64,000 nt of DNA from Cystobasidiopsis lactophilus (lineage: Eukaryota; Basidiomycota; Agaricostilbomycetes; Agaricostilbales; Chionosphaeraceae): positions 3,076,293 to 3,140,292 of the forward strand of contig BCIO01000001.1 of the NCBI GenBank assembly GCA_001599975.1, read 5' to 3'. The notes under the pieces were generated by a model, which was given only the letters and a program-made list of their open reading frames with translations, searched no databases and was not told the DNA's origin. This document shows positions 34,342 through 44,946 of the stretch, in pieces; position 1 is the first letter of the stretch; each line of letters opens with the position of its first letter. A program made the position numbers and the translations under genes.

Positions 34342-36385
34342 ATGAGCAACTCGAGCCTCAGCCAATCCACGTCCAAGCGACAGTCCTTGTCCCGTAAAGT
34401 CTCTGCACCCGCGTCGACGGGCAGCGAGAGCAGCGAAGGGGCCGAGGACTCGACTCTGCTCAAGAATTACAGCGGCGACGGGCTACCAGAGGCGGAGGAG
34501 TGGGATGAGGAGGAGGAGCAAGGCGGTAAACCATGGGAGTTGCAGTCAGACGACGAAGAGATTGCCCAGCCTGGCTCCGAGCGCAAGATTTTTGGGGGCA
34601 GGAGAGACCAAGCAACAAGGGGCGGCGCAACCAAATCGCTGCCTGAAGTGGCCCTGGATGTAGCAGCGTCTGCCATTCGTGAGCACCTTCCGTGAATTCC
34701 GGTTTGGGAGGCTGCGCTGACGCTAAAGAGCGAACAGCGGCCTGCCCATTGCTAATGCCACACGCCTTTGCGGTGACCGGCTTGGCCCTGGGCATCCCTC
34801 TGCTCTTCTTCCTGGCCGCCCTGGCCTGGTTCTCTCATGTTGTGCTGGCCGTGTGTGGGCGGTACTGTGGTGCACAATCGCTCAATGGCCTGGCAGCGGC
34901 TGTCTTTCCAAGCCGGTATGGCGGCCGTGCAGCCAGCGAGTTCCTCGTCGATGCCCTCACCGTCTTCGTGTCGGCCGGACGTGCCTTGGTCATATTTTCT
35001 GTATCAGTCAACCTCGTGCGTTTCATTGAGCTGTGGACATTTCGAGGAACAGTTCGCTCACAAATTGAGGATTTGCACAGCTTTCCACCACTGTTCCCGT
35101 CTTAATCCCAAATGTCTCCCTCGTCGCCAACCGTGCTTGGTGGTGTATTGTACTTGGCCTCGTCTTCGTGAGCGATTCTCGGTCGTGGGGCGCAAGGCTG
35201 GTCTGACGAATTCACAGAGCATCCCGTCCCTTGTATCACCAACCCGCAACCCCTTTGTCAAGCCGTCTGTCTTGTCCCTCCTTAGAAGCTCGTCCATTGT
35301 GCTCTATCTCGCAGCGCTGTGCTTTATCGGCGCCCGCATCGACAAAGGTCTTCCCGCGCCCGCTTTGGCCGAGGTGGAGAGCCTCTCGAAAGCTGGGAGG
35401 CTCTTCACCGGTCTAATGGGCCATTCAGTCTGGTCCGGGGTGGCCATTCTTGTCTTCTCCGTTAGTGCCCACCAGTCCTCCTTCGCCCACCAGCGTTCGC
35501 TGCGACAGAGCGCCACCTCCACCATCACCGCGGAGGACACTTCGATTCGGCGGGTCAAGCGCTTTGGATGGGAGACCGCCTCTTTCTTTGGCCTCTTCAT
35601 CTCCACCCTCGTCAACCTCGCTTGGGGGCTGGTCGGTTACCTGGCGGTTCCCGGTGGCGGCCTGCCGATCCTCTTCTTTTCCGCTCTCCCTCGGAAGGAC
35701 GGCTTGGTCGTCTTCGCCCAAGTGCTTGTTCTGCTCACCCTTCTGGCGACCCTACCGGCCTCACTTCGGTCGGCGCGGAAAGCCACCAAACGCCTTTTCT
35801 TCCTGCCCAAGCGGCTCAACATGAAGCCCAAGAGAGTGCTCCGGCGGCGGCCAAACCCATCGGTTGGGCTTGTACCAAGCTCCTCGGAAGACGACATGTC
35901 TGACGAAGAGGGCTTGCCGCCGTCTGCAGCCCGCAAGAACAAGAGGCTGTATGCGTGGACAGCCCGCCTGTCGGCCCTCTTGTGCTGGTTCGGCGTATCG
36001 TTCCTGGCAGCCGTTTTCGGCAACGACGACGACCTCGTGTCCATCATCGAAATTTCGGGTTGCGTCGGCTGTACCATCATGACGTTCCTGCTGCCAGGTG
36101 CGTTCTTTCGCGCTTGGACCTTTTCCGCTGAAGCTGACACTCGGACGGCCACCAGCGTTCTTCTTCATCGTGCTTTTCCACATTCGTAAAGCGCGAAACA
36201 TCTTCGTCTCCAACCCTTCCAACGCCTCGGTCAGCCAAGACGTCTTGCTGTTGCGGAAGGAGCGGCAGTTGCAACGGCGGCTTTCAGGTCGTCGGATGTG
36301 GCAAGACTTGTTGGTGTTCACCATTACGCTGCCTGTGGGCGTGCTGGTGCTCATCCGGGGCTGCATTGCCATGGCCGGCCCGTAA
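34342..36385 (+). CDS. Vacuolar-type amino-acid transporter (AVT/SLC38-like, AAAP family)
   Basis: Proton-coupled amino-acid transporter of the Aa_trans family; yeast AVT proteins sit in the vacuolar membrane. The ATG at 34342 opens an acidic, Ser-rich cytosolic N-terminus (about 110 residues, WDEEEEQGG, LQSDDEEIAQPG). After an intron at about 34694-34730 the first membrane segment reads LMPHAFAVTGLALGIPLLFF. Later segments include VDALTVFVSAGRALVIFSVSV, STTVPVLIPN, WCIVLGLVFSIPSLVSP and SVSAHQSSFAHQRSL (the family's cytosolic loop and helix). A basic/acidic loop follows (KPKRVLRRRPNPS, SSSEDDMSDEEGL), then LLCWFGVSFLAAVFG and EISGCVGCTIMTFLLP. The end is VFTITLPVGVLVLIRG. About eleven hydrophobic segments. 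The loop of about 90 residues before the last segments is longer than in minimal family members. It is followed in tandem by the S9 peptidase gene. Confidence 0.87.
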
Positions 36386-36656
36386 CAGGGGCGGCCTTTT
36401 TGTAAAGTGATTGGACACTGAACACCTTGTACTCTGCATTCGCCTTTGCGGCGGCCCTCGTATTCTTAGAACACACCATCCACGAACGATGGAACGATTG
36501 CGTCGGCGCTGTGTACCTTCACTGTGGCTTTGAGCTGGCACGCCGACAGAGGCGGCGCAGTGTGTGCCGATTTTCTTCAGTCCACGACGTCGCCAAAGCT
36601 TTGCGGTTCCTTCTATATCGAGAGTTTTAAGGCTGTATCATCACAGCCTGAAGAGA

Positions 36657-39009
36657 ATGGACAGCAGTCAGAGCGACCTTTTCGCCTCGCTGCTCGAAAT
36701 TCCGACTTTCACTGGAGCCAATGTCGCCACACAAAATGGAACTTCCCACATCCAAGCCCAGCTGAAGATCAACTCAGTCGACCTTGAAAAGGTCACCTAT
36801 GCCAGTCAGACATTTGTAGCTCGGGAAGGCAGCCTGGAGTCGAAGAGCCAGCTCATCCCTAACGACAACCCAAACGTTTGCGTGTCTCCGTCGGGTCGGT
36901 TGACTGCTATATTTCGATTGGTGAAGGCCGAAGCCGGTTCGCCTGAACGCCGCACGGTAGAGGTGTGGAACGAGGATGGCAAAATCGCCGCCGCTGGCGT
37001 GGCGGACCCTGCACTATGGCATTTCAACGGTACTACAGGCATGCCCGTTTTCAACAGCGAGGAGGATATGATCCTGTTCGTTGGAGAGCCGTCTGGAAAG
37101 CAAGAGCCGTTTCTATACGAAGACTCGTTTGGCGATCAACTTGACGATGTGCACCAGCCTCAATTGTACCTCTTCGACCTCAAGACATCTCGAATCACTC
37201 AGCTCACTAGCGCAACCACTTTGGAGGGCTTCTCCTGGGGGCAGCCTGCATTTGGTCCCAAGCAAGGAAGCAAAGGCATCTTTGTTTATGCGACGGCCTT
37301 CGGGCGCCTGTGAGCATGATTCTTGGACTTCGGAGGTTTGCAACTGAGCCCAGGCCCTTTTCACAGTGCCAACGGCCAAAAGCTGGGAGCCGTTTATTGC
37401 AACAACCGCCCAGATCGCGTTTGTCAACTCTCCGTCTCGGTAGAGGACGAGGCTTCAAGCGTCTCTGAAGTCGTGCCTGTGTCCCCGAGGAGTCTCGCCG
37501 CAAGAAGCCCGCGAGTAATCGACTCTACTCTGTGCTTCCTATCGTGCGATCTTGGCGGTGAGTGGCTTCTAATGAAGCTAAATCTGCCCTCAATGCGCCA
37601 CTTTCGTAGGCCCACACGACAGTTGCGCCCGACTACACTGCATGCAGATCCCAGTCGCTTCGTCCTTCGATCCGAGAGCCAAGTCTTCGGTCCTCGTTGA
37701 CATAGTGCTGGGACCCGAACCTTTCCCAGGCCTATACGTCAATCAACTGCCGGCCAGCCCTTTTCTGAAGACTCCCACCAAAGAGACCTTTCTGCTTTTG
37801 ACCAGTATCCAGCGGTCTCGCCTGCTCCCCATCCTCGTCAACTTACGCACCGGCGACCTTTCGCCCCTGCAGTGGGATTCTGAAAGCAGCCACCAAGTGC
37901 TCGCCACTGACGGACAGTCCCGAGCAGTAATCCTCGAGAGCTCGTGCATTTCAGCCCCCGCCCTACATCTCGTCTCAATCGACGTCGACGAAATGTCGTC
38001 TCAGTGGCGGCTGCCGCTGCGAACTCCCCCCGCCATCACTACGCCGGCAATGGAGTTCTCAGTACACCAGCTGAAGAAGTTCTTCAGCACTGAGCTCATC
38101 CTTGTGCGGCAAGCCAAGTCGACCCGTGGCCCGGTCATCTTTTCGCCGCACGGAGGCCCTCACAGCGCTTCCTCCACATCCTTCGATCCGGAAGTCGTGT
38201 CCTTTGTTGCAGCAGGCTACAGTGTTGTCTTGATCAATTATCCCGGGTCGACCGGATATGGCCAGCGCAACGTTTACCGGCTGATAGAGCAGGGTGCACT
38301 GGGAACTTTGGACGTGGATGCGTGCGCTGCCGCATTGCCGTTCCTGGAGGAAGAGGGTTTGATAGGCAGTAGGAAGGACGGACGCTTTATTTATGGAGGA
38401 AGCCACGGAGGTGAGCAGCGCTTTCGCTCGCGGCTGCAACGCGCAATGGCTAAGAAGCCATCAAGGTTTCCTTTCGCATTCGCTCACATCAATCTGGCCT
38501 GACGACTGGGATGCATCCTCTGTCCGCAATGGCGTTACTGATCTTGTCTCGCTCCAAGCCTATACCGACATCCCGGAGTGGAGCTACATGGAGTTGGTCT
38601 AAGCTGTCCTTTTTTGCTTCAGAACAGGTTCTCAAACTGCTGCACTACCAGACCTGGAGGCACCTTTGATTACTCGGACCCGCCTTCTTCGCTGTCTGTG
38701 GACCAGTACAAAGTTCTGAGAGCAGCCAGCCCGATAAAGCTCTTGGAAGCCTCGCAAGGTCCAATTCCGCCCTGTCTTCTTCTCGTCGGAGGCAGCGATC
38801 GAAGAGTGCCCAAGTAACAATCGTTCGAATGGCAGCGCGCTTTGCAGCAGCGTGGCGTGAAGACGAAGGCTCTGTTCTTCGAGAAGGATGCCCACCCGCT
38901 TGCGGAAGTCAAAACTCGTAAAGCGGTCGTCAAAGCTACTTTGGAGTGGTTCGCAGAGCATGGGCCAGGCAAGAGCTGCCAAAAGGTCGACAGTGGTAGC
39001 ATCCTTTGA
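36657..39009 (+). CDS. Acylaminoacyl-peptidase-like serine hydrolase (prolyl oligopeptidase family S9C)
   Basis: Cytosolic enzyme type that releases N-acylated amino acids from blocked peptides. The N-terminal beta-propeller part runs from the ATG at 36657 (MDSSQSDLFASLLEIPTF; VCVSPSGRLTAIFR; VEVWNEDGK; LYLFDLKTSRITQLT). The hydrolase domain has the oxyanion block FSPHGGPHS, GYSVVLINYPGSTGYGQ and the nucleophile GGSHGG, then FLSHSLTSIWP after an intron. It continues with VRNGVTDLVSLQAYTDIPEW, CLLLVGGSDRRVP with the catalytic Asp and, after another intron, ALFFEKDAHPLAE with the catalytic His. These order and spacing match APEH. Six or so introns; the one right after GGSHGG closes in phase. 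Stop at 39007-39009. It converges with the acyltransferase gene on the other strand. Confidence 0.9.
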
Positions 39010-39176
39010 AGGTCGTTTGGGCGTAGCAACACGAGGCAAATTGTGCCACTATGCAGGGGCGCGAGAGGGAGAAGGTTTGCACATCAATGGTGCCTTATGG
39101 GGGTCTACAGTAGCACAGATCCTCAGGTCCATGAGCACAGGGAGCTCGATCCACAGCCTTCCCTTTACAATCATGT

Positions 39177-40493
39177 CTATTGATAAACGGCCACTTGATC
39201 AAAGGAACTCCGATCCCAAAAGTTCTGCTGCAAGAGCACCAACAACTTTCGCTCCTGCTAGTCCCGGGTGCATGAGAATTCGTGCCGATTGATAAAGGCT
39301 CGAGAAGTGCCTACCTGCAGATCTTTGGCAACAGTGAAGCCGCAGCGCTCCAGATAGGTGATCAGCTGAGAGTCTGCCGCATCTGGGTCGACGATGATGC
39401 GCTGCGTTCTTACGTCCGACAAAAAGATGAAGTGGCACAAGCTTGGCAGCCAGGCGGAAACGACTTGCGGCGTTCGGGACATCGTGTCGTCCAGCATTAG
39501 GGAGAAGCCTGCACGACTGGTCATCAGATAGGCACCCGAGGACGAAAGACACATCGACGAACCTCGGTCGTAATCATCAGCTTCGTAGTCCAACCCCAGT
39601 TTGCTCTCTTTCGCCCAATAGACGTTGACTAAGCCAGCTGGGTGATCTCTGTCATCGACAAAGCGCATAGTAACTGGAAAGAGGCGTCAGCTGAGAATTC
39701 CGAGCAGGCTTTTGTTACGAGAAAGCAAACGTGCGAGGTAATTGCGATGCGTTGCTAGCACCCGACTGAAGTTGGCTTGTTTGCTCCTCTTTGGACCCCT
39801 GCAAAGCCCAGTGCTTATTGATGCCAGCACTTGAAACCCATTCGCTGATTGCGTCCATGTCTTTCTGCAAGTTGACATTGACCAGCTGGAGATGTTGCTT
39901 GAGCGCAGGGCAAAAGCGCGAGTAGACAATGCCGGAGGGCTTTGACGGCCTGAGGGGGTGGGAAATGGAGCCAGTAGAGGACGGCTGGTAAGGAAAGGGG
40001 ATCGTGGGGATGACCTCGGACACCAGCGAATAAAGCTGCATGAATTGGGTGAAGCTGACGACAAAATCGGACGACGAGGGCACGCCCAGCCAGGACTTGG
40101 TGTTGTCCAGAACATCCGGGTCTTCTCCATTTGGAGTCTCGAGCGCCACGGCTGCCGGTCGCGACGGGGAGGAGCAGAAGACGCCAGCCAGCAATCGAAC
40201 CAAAGTGGCAGCGGCGGCGTACGAGGCCATCGAGTGAGGGATGTGGACAGTGTAAAGCGGCTGCTCGGGCGGTGAGCGGTACGAAAGGATCATAAACGCC
40301 AGGGTAGAGAGCGACAGATTGTCCTGAGTGTGCGATGTGAGAAGAGGCAGCCTTTTTCTGTGCAACGCGCCGTGCTCACATCCAGTTGGCCCAGTAGGAT
40401 ATTGACCCTCGAAGGCCATTTCTGAGTGTCTTTGCGTAGAACCTGCACGCTCTCGGAGAGCTTTTTGTTGAGGAAAGGCTGAAAGGTCGTCAT
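39177..40493 (-). CDS. Siderophore-type N5-hydroxyornithine acyltransferase (SidF/SidL/AlcB-like GNAT)
   Basis: This family acylates N5-hydroxyornithine when fungi build hydroxamate siderophores. Sequence signs: an N-terminal region (FQPFLNKKLSESVQVL; FMILSYRSPPEQPLYTVHIP; SMASYAAAATLVRLLAG), SFTQFMQLYSLVSEVIPTIP, then GIVYSRFCPALKQHLQLVNV, QKDMDAISEWVSSAGINKHW (family: W-x-x-x-x-R/N...fW) and, after an intron, VNVYWAKESKLGLDYEADDYDRG with the conserved EvYWAKED-like core. The catalytic GNAT end contains FIFLSDVRTQRIIVDPDAAD and YLERCGFTVAKDLQ. A final intron (GTAGGC...CTAG) joins to a helical end at 39177. Without it the frame stops at 39258. The ATG at 40493 is the first in frame; an upstream exon is possible, because open, non-ATG frame continues to about 40658. 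No other siderophore gene is visible nearby. Confidence 0.8.
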
Positions 40494-40642
40494 CACGCGC
40501 GGTGGCTGCTCGCCTCCAAGAGCAAAAAATTCGCCGGCCAGACTGGCGGCACTGTTGCGAAGCTCAGGCAGTGGTGACTCTGATCTTCTATTAGAGCTAG
40601 GCAGGCAGGACGTTGACCAAGGACCGGCCCTTTCTGGAGCAC

Positions 40643-40648
40643 GATAAG
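40643..40648 (+). promoter_or_regulatory. GATAAG motif upstream of the acyltransferase
   Basis: GATAAG preceded by C fits HGATAR. It lies about 150 nt upstream of the chosen ATG. In fungi, iron-responsive GATA repressors (SreA/Urbs1/Fep1 type) act on siderophore genes through such sites. A single site is weak evidence, and it may fall inside an unrecognised 5' exon. Confidence 0.2.
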
Positions 40649-40836
40649 GTTTATTCAACGTCTCTCCGACAGAGGTCGCCTCAATATGATTGCATGATAG
40701 TAGTACGACCGAGTGCTCGTCGGTAAGGCGAGGCCATTACAAAGCTTCGACGCCATGCAGGAAGGCTGGGCCTGGATCTCAACTTGTTGCGCTACAAATA
40801 GCGATGGAACGAGATTGCAACTTGAAGAGCTTGGGT

Positions 40837-42556
40837 TTACCAAGCCACAAAGGGCTTGTTTCTGCGAACATGGAATGAGTACAAAAAGTATCACAGGCGG
40901 AGAACGCCACATACACTGAGATCCATTGCTCGAGAATCCGCCAAAACTCAGCCACCACGGCTTTGTCGATGTGCTTCTTGGCGGGGTCCAGCTGCAGGTG
41001 GCCTGTCAATCACAAACAAGAAGAGACAGGAAGCGTCAACACTCACCTTGAGCTCTGTAACGTTCCAGCTCTTGATCTTTTGGTTGGCCAGATCGTGTGT
41101 TTGGCTGACATAGATGCCCTTGACTGTAAACGCAACGCTTTTAGCCTCGAAAACAACCAAAAAGTGTCAAAACTTACCATGGTGGAAGAGCTCTTTGGGT
41201 TCAGACCACTTGTACGGCCGGAACTGCCACTCCTGGCCGGTAGTCATCACACATACCACTCGGTCCCACACGTCCGAGCCAAACTTTGACAGCGCCTCGA
41301 CCGAGTCCACCACGTAGTACCGCGCCTGCCTTTCCCCTGCGCCCAACGAAGTCGACCCCAGGCCAGAGGTGCCCGCGGCGCCCACTGTCGTCTGCGCTGC
41401 GGACAGCGTGCCGATCTGCCGACGGTGATAGACGGTCACCACGTCGTCTGGTCCTTTCCCGCCCGTGGCTTCTTCGAAGCTGCGCGCTGGAATAAGGACC
41501 TAGAGAGGCAGCAGCGCGTGAGGTGGCAACGTACACAGCTTCTTCCAAGAACCGCTTGACGTTTTGCATGGTGATAAGAGCTGAAGAAGAAGGAGACACG
41601 ATGATGATAGGATGCAAAGCGCCTGATAGCTAGGTTAGAACGGGTGGAAAGCGGGAAAGTGCAAAGGGACCAACGCTTCTTCTTTTCTGTAGATCATCAC
41701 CAGAGACTGTTCAAGCTTTGTACATAGAGCAGAGGATTGCACTATCCTACCTGGAGTAGGTGCAGCCGCTGCTGCAATCGTGCTTGGGTGGCTCTTGTCG
41801 CTTTTCTCGAATTCCGCCTTCAACCCTTTCATGCGGTCGGAAATGTAGGATCGGACGAATTCAAAGTTCTGTGGATTCCATGCCTATTAGACAAAGAAGA
41901 GATGTCTGTGACGATTGGAAACGCACATTTGGCTTGCGCCCCCGCAAGATTGAATCGCGGTCTTGTAAGGGCTTGCTCTCGTAGTAACGGCTGAGGTTCT
42001 TGACCGCCTCCTGGTCCTCCTTGTTGACCTGGTATCTGGCCCGCTTTGCAGGTCGTTGCCCATCCTCGTCGCCAGCCCTTGCTTGGCCGTCCGCCGTCGC
42101 ATCTGTGGGTCCACAAGAAAGTGGTGAGCACACGAATCCGACTGTTCCCTAAATCGCAAAGAGCGCACCTTCCATCTCAACCTCATCCCCTGGCTCTCTC
42201 TTCCCAAGTAGCAGATCTATCACGGCCTTGCGTTCCATGATGGTGGCGAAGGCAACTTGGGCCGCCAGCGCACTCTTGATGTACTCGCCTGGCGCCTCGT
42301 CCTGCTTGATGAAGCAGAAGAGCAGGGACTGCAGGTCGTAGTGCCCGCCATCCTGCTTCTTGTACCGCGTCGCTGTGGTCTTGGGGAGCACGATCCGCTC
42401 GCTGGGCTTCTTGCGAGACGGGAAGGAGAGAAATTGGCAGTCTTGGAATTGGGCTGGGAACACTTCAGTCGCTTGGTCCTGCGCCAGTAGCTTGATTTGC
42501 TCCTTGCGGCTGAGCGTGTCGATGAGCAGCTCGAGGGGGTCCGTCCGGCTGGCCAT
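40837..42556 (-). CDS. CDC73: Cdc73/parafibromin, Paf1 complex subunit
   Basis: Subunit of the Paf1 elongation complex that travels with RNA polymerase II and supports histone modification. Start ATG 42556 gives MASRTDPLELLIDTLSRKEQ. Next are FLSFPSRKKPSERIVLPKT, YDLQSLLFCFIKQDEAPGEYIKSA and KAVIDLLLGKR. Middle exons follow: KNLSRYYESKPLQDRDSIL, then after an intron NFEFVRSYISDRMKGLK. The Ras-like C-terminal domain contains HPIIIVSPSSSALITMQNVKRFLEEA, VTVYHRRQIGTLSA, ARYYVVDSVEALSKFG, RVVCVMTTGQEWQFRPYKW, VKGIYVSQTHDL, IKSWNVTELKV and HIDKAVVAEFWRILEQWIS. A final intron with GTATGT donor leads to NKPFVAW and stop at 40837, matching the short charged end seen in the family. About seven introns. 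Divergent from the small secreted protein gene. Confidence 0.94.
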
Positions 42557-43125
42557 GGCGGCGGTTGGTGGTCAAAGGGAGCACTTCGTCGATCACAACG
42601 GCGAAGGGCTCAGCTCTGTGCTCCACCCGTGGTCTATGACTTCTGCGGCTTAGATTCGTCATGTTGCCAAGAATTTCTGCTCTCATTACGCATGCCAGCG
42701 GATCTGACTGAGGCGCCTGGCCGGTTCGCTAAATGCCCAGTCCTCTCGGCTCTTCATGTTTGCCCCTTTCCCTCGCTGGTCCGTCATTGGTCGCCAACAA
42801 CGAGCGCTCTCTTCATTCAGTCGCTCCTGTCCTAGCAAAGTGAAACTGCACTTGCTCCTGAATTCTGAAGCAATGCTCATGCATCGTCAGGCAAAGCATG
42901 GCATGCTTTGCTTCTGCACCCGCTGGTGGCCGCTTGCCCATCGCTGGATCATGCATCATCGTGGTATCTTGGTTGCTGCGTGCTAAGGCCCAAGGAGCGC
43001 GTCGCCTTGAACCGGACTTGACCAGAACTGCGCATCCCTTGCCGAGCTTGCAGATCTCTGTTTTGACGCCCAAATTCATTTTGAAGTCCAGAAATTGTTT
43101 CTTTGGAGAGGAACCACCTCACGAC
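42557..43125. other. Divergent intergenic region
   Basis: This 569-nt gap lies between the Cdc73 (-) and secreted-protein (+) start codons. No supported gene. It should contain both promoters and 5' UTRs. No clear operator was recognised. Confidence 0.5.
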
Positions 43126-44197
43126 ATGTTATCACTTAGGCCACACCGGATTTGGCTCCTTCTGGCCTCTCTGCTTGGACTTTTCACTTTGGCGGCGGCT
43201 GTTCCGTGAGAGCGCTTCTTGTCAAGCGCATGCCGTACAACGATTCATCTCAACCTTTGCACGCAGTGTGGATACAAAGTGAGCTGCCTGCTGCCGCTCT
43301 GGGGACTTTGATGCTCACGGCCCCGTGCGACCCAGTGTCGGAATGCAAGAGTTGGTCAAGCGCATCACCACCCAGGATGTTCTGAAGATGTGAGTTTGCT
43401 CGTTCATGGATGCGTGAATACTGAATAAAGCGTCCCTCTAGCGAATCCAACATCATCACCCAGCTCGCAAGCGCAAACAAGGTCATCGCGAAGGCTATTT
43501 CCCAACTTCAACAGATTCAAGTCTGGGTCCTTCAAGGTGCGCTCGTGTCCATACTGCTTCCAGCACTGTCTATAGCTGATATTCTCCCTGTGGGCTTTCA
43601 GTGAACGCCAAGGCCACGGCGCTGCACAACAAGCCCGGATCCAAATACGGCGGGTTGACGGAGCAAAAGGACATCGCCGCCATGTCCCGGCTCAACAGCC
43701 AGATCATGGGCTCCTTCTACAAGGCGGTGTCCACGCTCAAATCCGACTTCAACACGGTCTACAACCGGGCCAAGGCCGAAGAGAATTCGCTCATCGGCAA
43801 GCGGACCACTCTGAGTCCTTCCACCCAGGCATCGCTGTAGGTCTTCGAATGGCTTTCCACCATTGGTCAATGCTGACAACCTTCTGGCAGAGAACTGCAG
43901 ATAATCAAGTACACCGCCCGAGAAAACGCTACTCTCGCGACCGGCATCGCCCGCCTGCAAACCGTACAGGCCCAACTCAGCGCGCTTTCGGCCAAAGTCA
44001 CGGTCTTGAAGAACAGCGGCGGGCGCCTCAACCTCACTCTGGCCCAAGTCGAGGCTGATTTGAGCAAGGCGACCTCGACGATCAAGTCCAAATTCAACGC
44101 TGTCGTCAACCGGCTCGAGCACCAGTTCGTCACATTGGAGCAGTCCGCAAAAACTGCCGAAAAAGTTCTCACCGGGCAGATCACAAGCTTCCCATAG
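43126..44197 (+). CDS. Small secreted coiled-coil protein, unknown function
   Basis: I do not recognise the family. The ATG at 43126 encodes a textbook signal peptide (RIWLLLASLLGLFTLAAAVP). Spliced in phase across five exons, the mature part reads VDTN, VGMQELVKRITTQDVLKI, ESNIITQLASANKVIAKAI, VNAKATALHNKPGSKYGGL, MSRLNSQIMGSFYKAVSTL, ELQIIKYTARENATLATGI and VEADLSKATSTIKSKFNAV, ending TSFP. It is about 230 residues, almost all helix-forming with heptad-like hydrophobic spacing, few or no Cys, and a few N-linked glycosylation sequons (NAT, NLT). The second and third introns are deduced from frame: without them an early stop appears. It could be a cell-surface or secreted helical-bundle protein; nothing shows a catalytic role. 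It lies just upstream of the tRNA gene. Confidence 0.78.
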
Positions 44198-44286
44198 CCT
44201 CTCCTTGCAATCGATGTCATGAGTAAATGCCCTCTGACTGCCGCCAAACCCAAAAAAAAAGCCAGAGGCGTATTGCCACAAGGAGC

Positions 44287-44293
44287 AAAAAAA
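44287..44293 (-). terminator. Pol III T-run terminator of the tRNA gene
   Basis: Seven consecutive A on the plus strand read as seven T on the tRNA's strand. They begin 7 nt after the tRNA's discriminator base, the expected place and form of an RNA polymerase III terminator. Confidence 0.85.
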
Positions 44294-44300
44294 GAAGTAG

Positions 44301-44380
44301 TGCGCTGTATGGGGTTCGAACCCATGACCCCCACCTATCAGAATGGGAAGGTGGTATGCAAACCACTACACTAACAGCGC
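44301..44380 (-). tRNA. tRNA-Gly (anticodon CCC) with a 7-nt intron
   Basis: On the minus strand the acceptor arms GCGCTGT and ACAGCGC pair over 7 bp, with A as discriminator. The D arm is GTGT/GCAT with loop AGTGGTTT. The anticodon stem CCACC/GGTGG encloses U33 and CCC (plus-strand 44345-44347). The T arm is ATGGG-TTCGAAC-CCCAT. The anticodon loop has 14 nt instead of 7, best explained by a 7-nt intron (plus-strand 44337-44343) at the standard position after base 37. Internal promoter boxes are intact (A box around TAGTGTAGTGG, B box GGGTTCGAACC). A true gene rather than a decayed copy, since all stems pair. The mature CCA is added later. Confidence 0.88.
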
Positions 44381-44946
44381 ATAAGTTTCGAACAGCGTGA
44401 GCAAATCGGGCGCCGGGTGTAGGCCTGACAATAAAACCGAAAAAATGAGGTCAACTGAGACACCAATCGAGGATGTGAAACCCCCCTTCTGCAGCTTCCT
44501 GGCAAGCAGACAGCCTGCAGTAGGTAGCAGGGAGGTCTTAAAGTGAGTAAGACCACCTTTGCCCTCCGAATGTTTGTCGAAGCGGCGAAAGGTATCTTCT
44601 CAGGTATCTTGCCACTTCATTTGGGCGCGCATATACCAGTTATGGTCAGGTAGAGATGGTAAGAGAGCAGTAAATAACGCTGGTCAGGTAGAGATGGTAA
44701 GAGAGCAGCAAATAACGCGGTGCAGCCGAAGGGAAGGTGGCAAAGCAGAGATCAAATGGAGTTCGAGGTGGCAAACCGAGCGCGTTCGCTCGCGTCTACC
44801 GAGCAATGACCACAATATCATGCAGAGAACCGCAAGATTGTACTTCTAAGGCGTTTGTCACAACCAAATCCACTTTTGAGGTGACCGCGACCGACAAAGA
44901 GGGGCAAAAGCCAGGTTGACCTCAAACGACGGTGGCGAGCCTTGCG
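44381..44946. other. Intergenic region upstream of the PolX gene
   Basis: This 566-nt stretch holds a 2 x 38 bp tandem duplication (44643-44718) and no supported coding frame. It contains the tRNA's upstream flank and the promoter/5' UTR of the polymerase gene. Confidence 0.5.
44643..44718. repeat. Direct tandem duplication, 2 x 38 bp
   Basis: Units at 44643-44680 and 44681-44718 are identical except for one T/C difference at unit position 29. Each unit begins TGGTCAGGTAGAGATGG and ends AATAACGC. The near identity indicates a recent duplication. It lies 229 bp upstream of the polymerase ATG. Confidence 0.95.
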
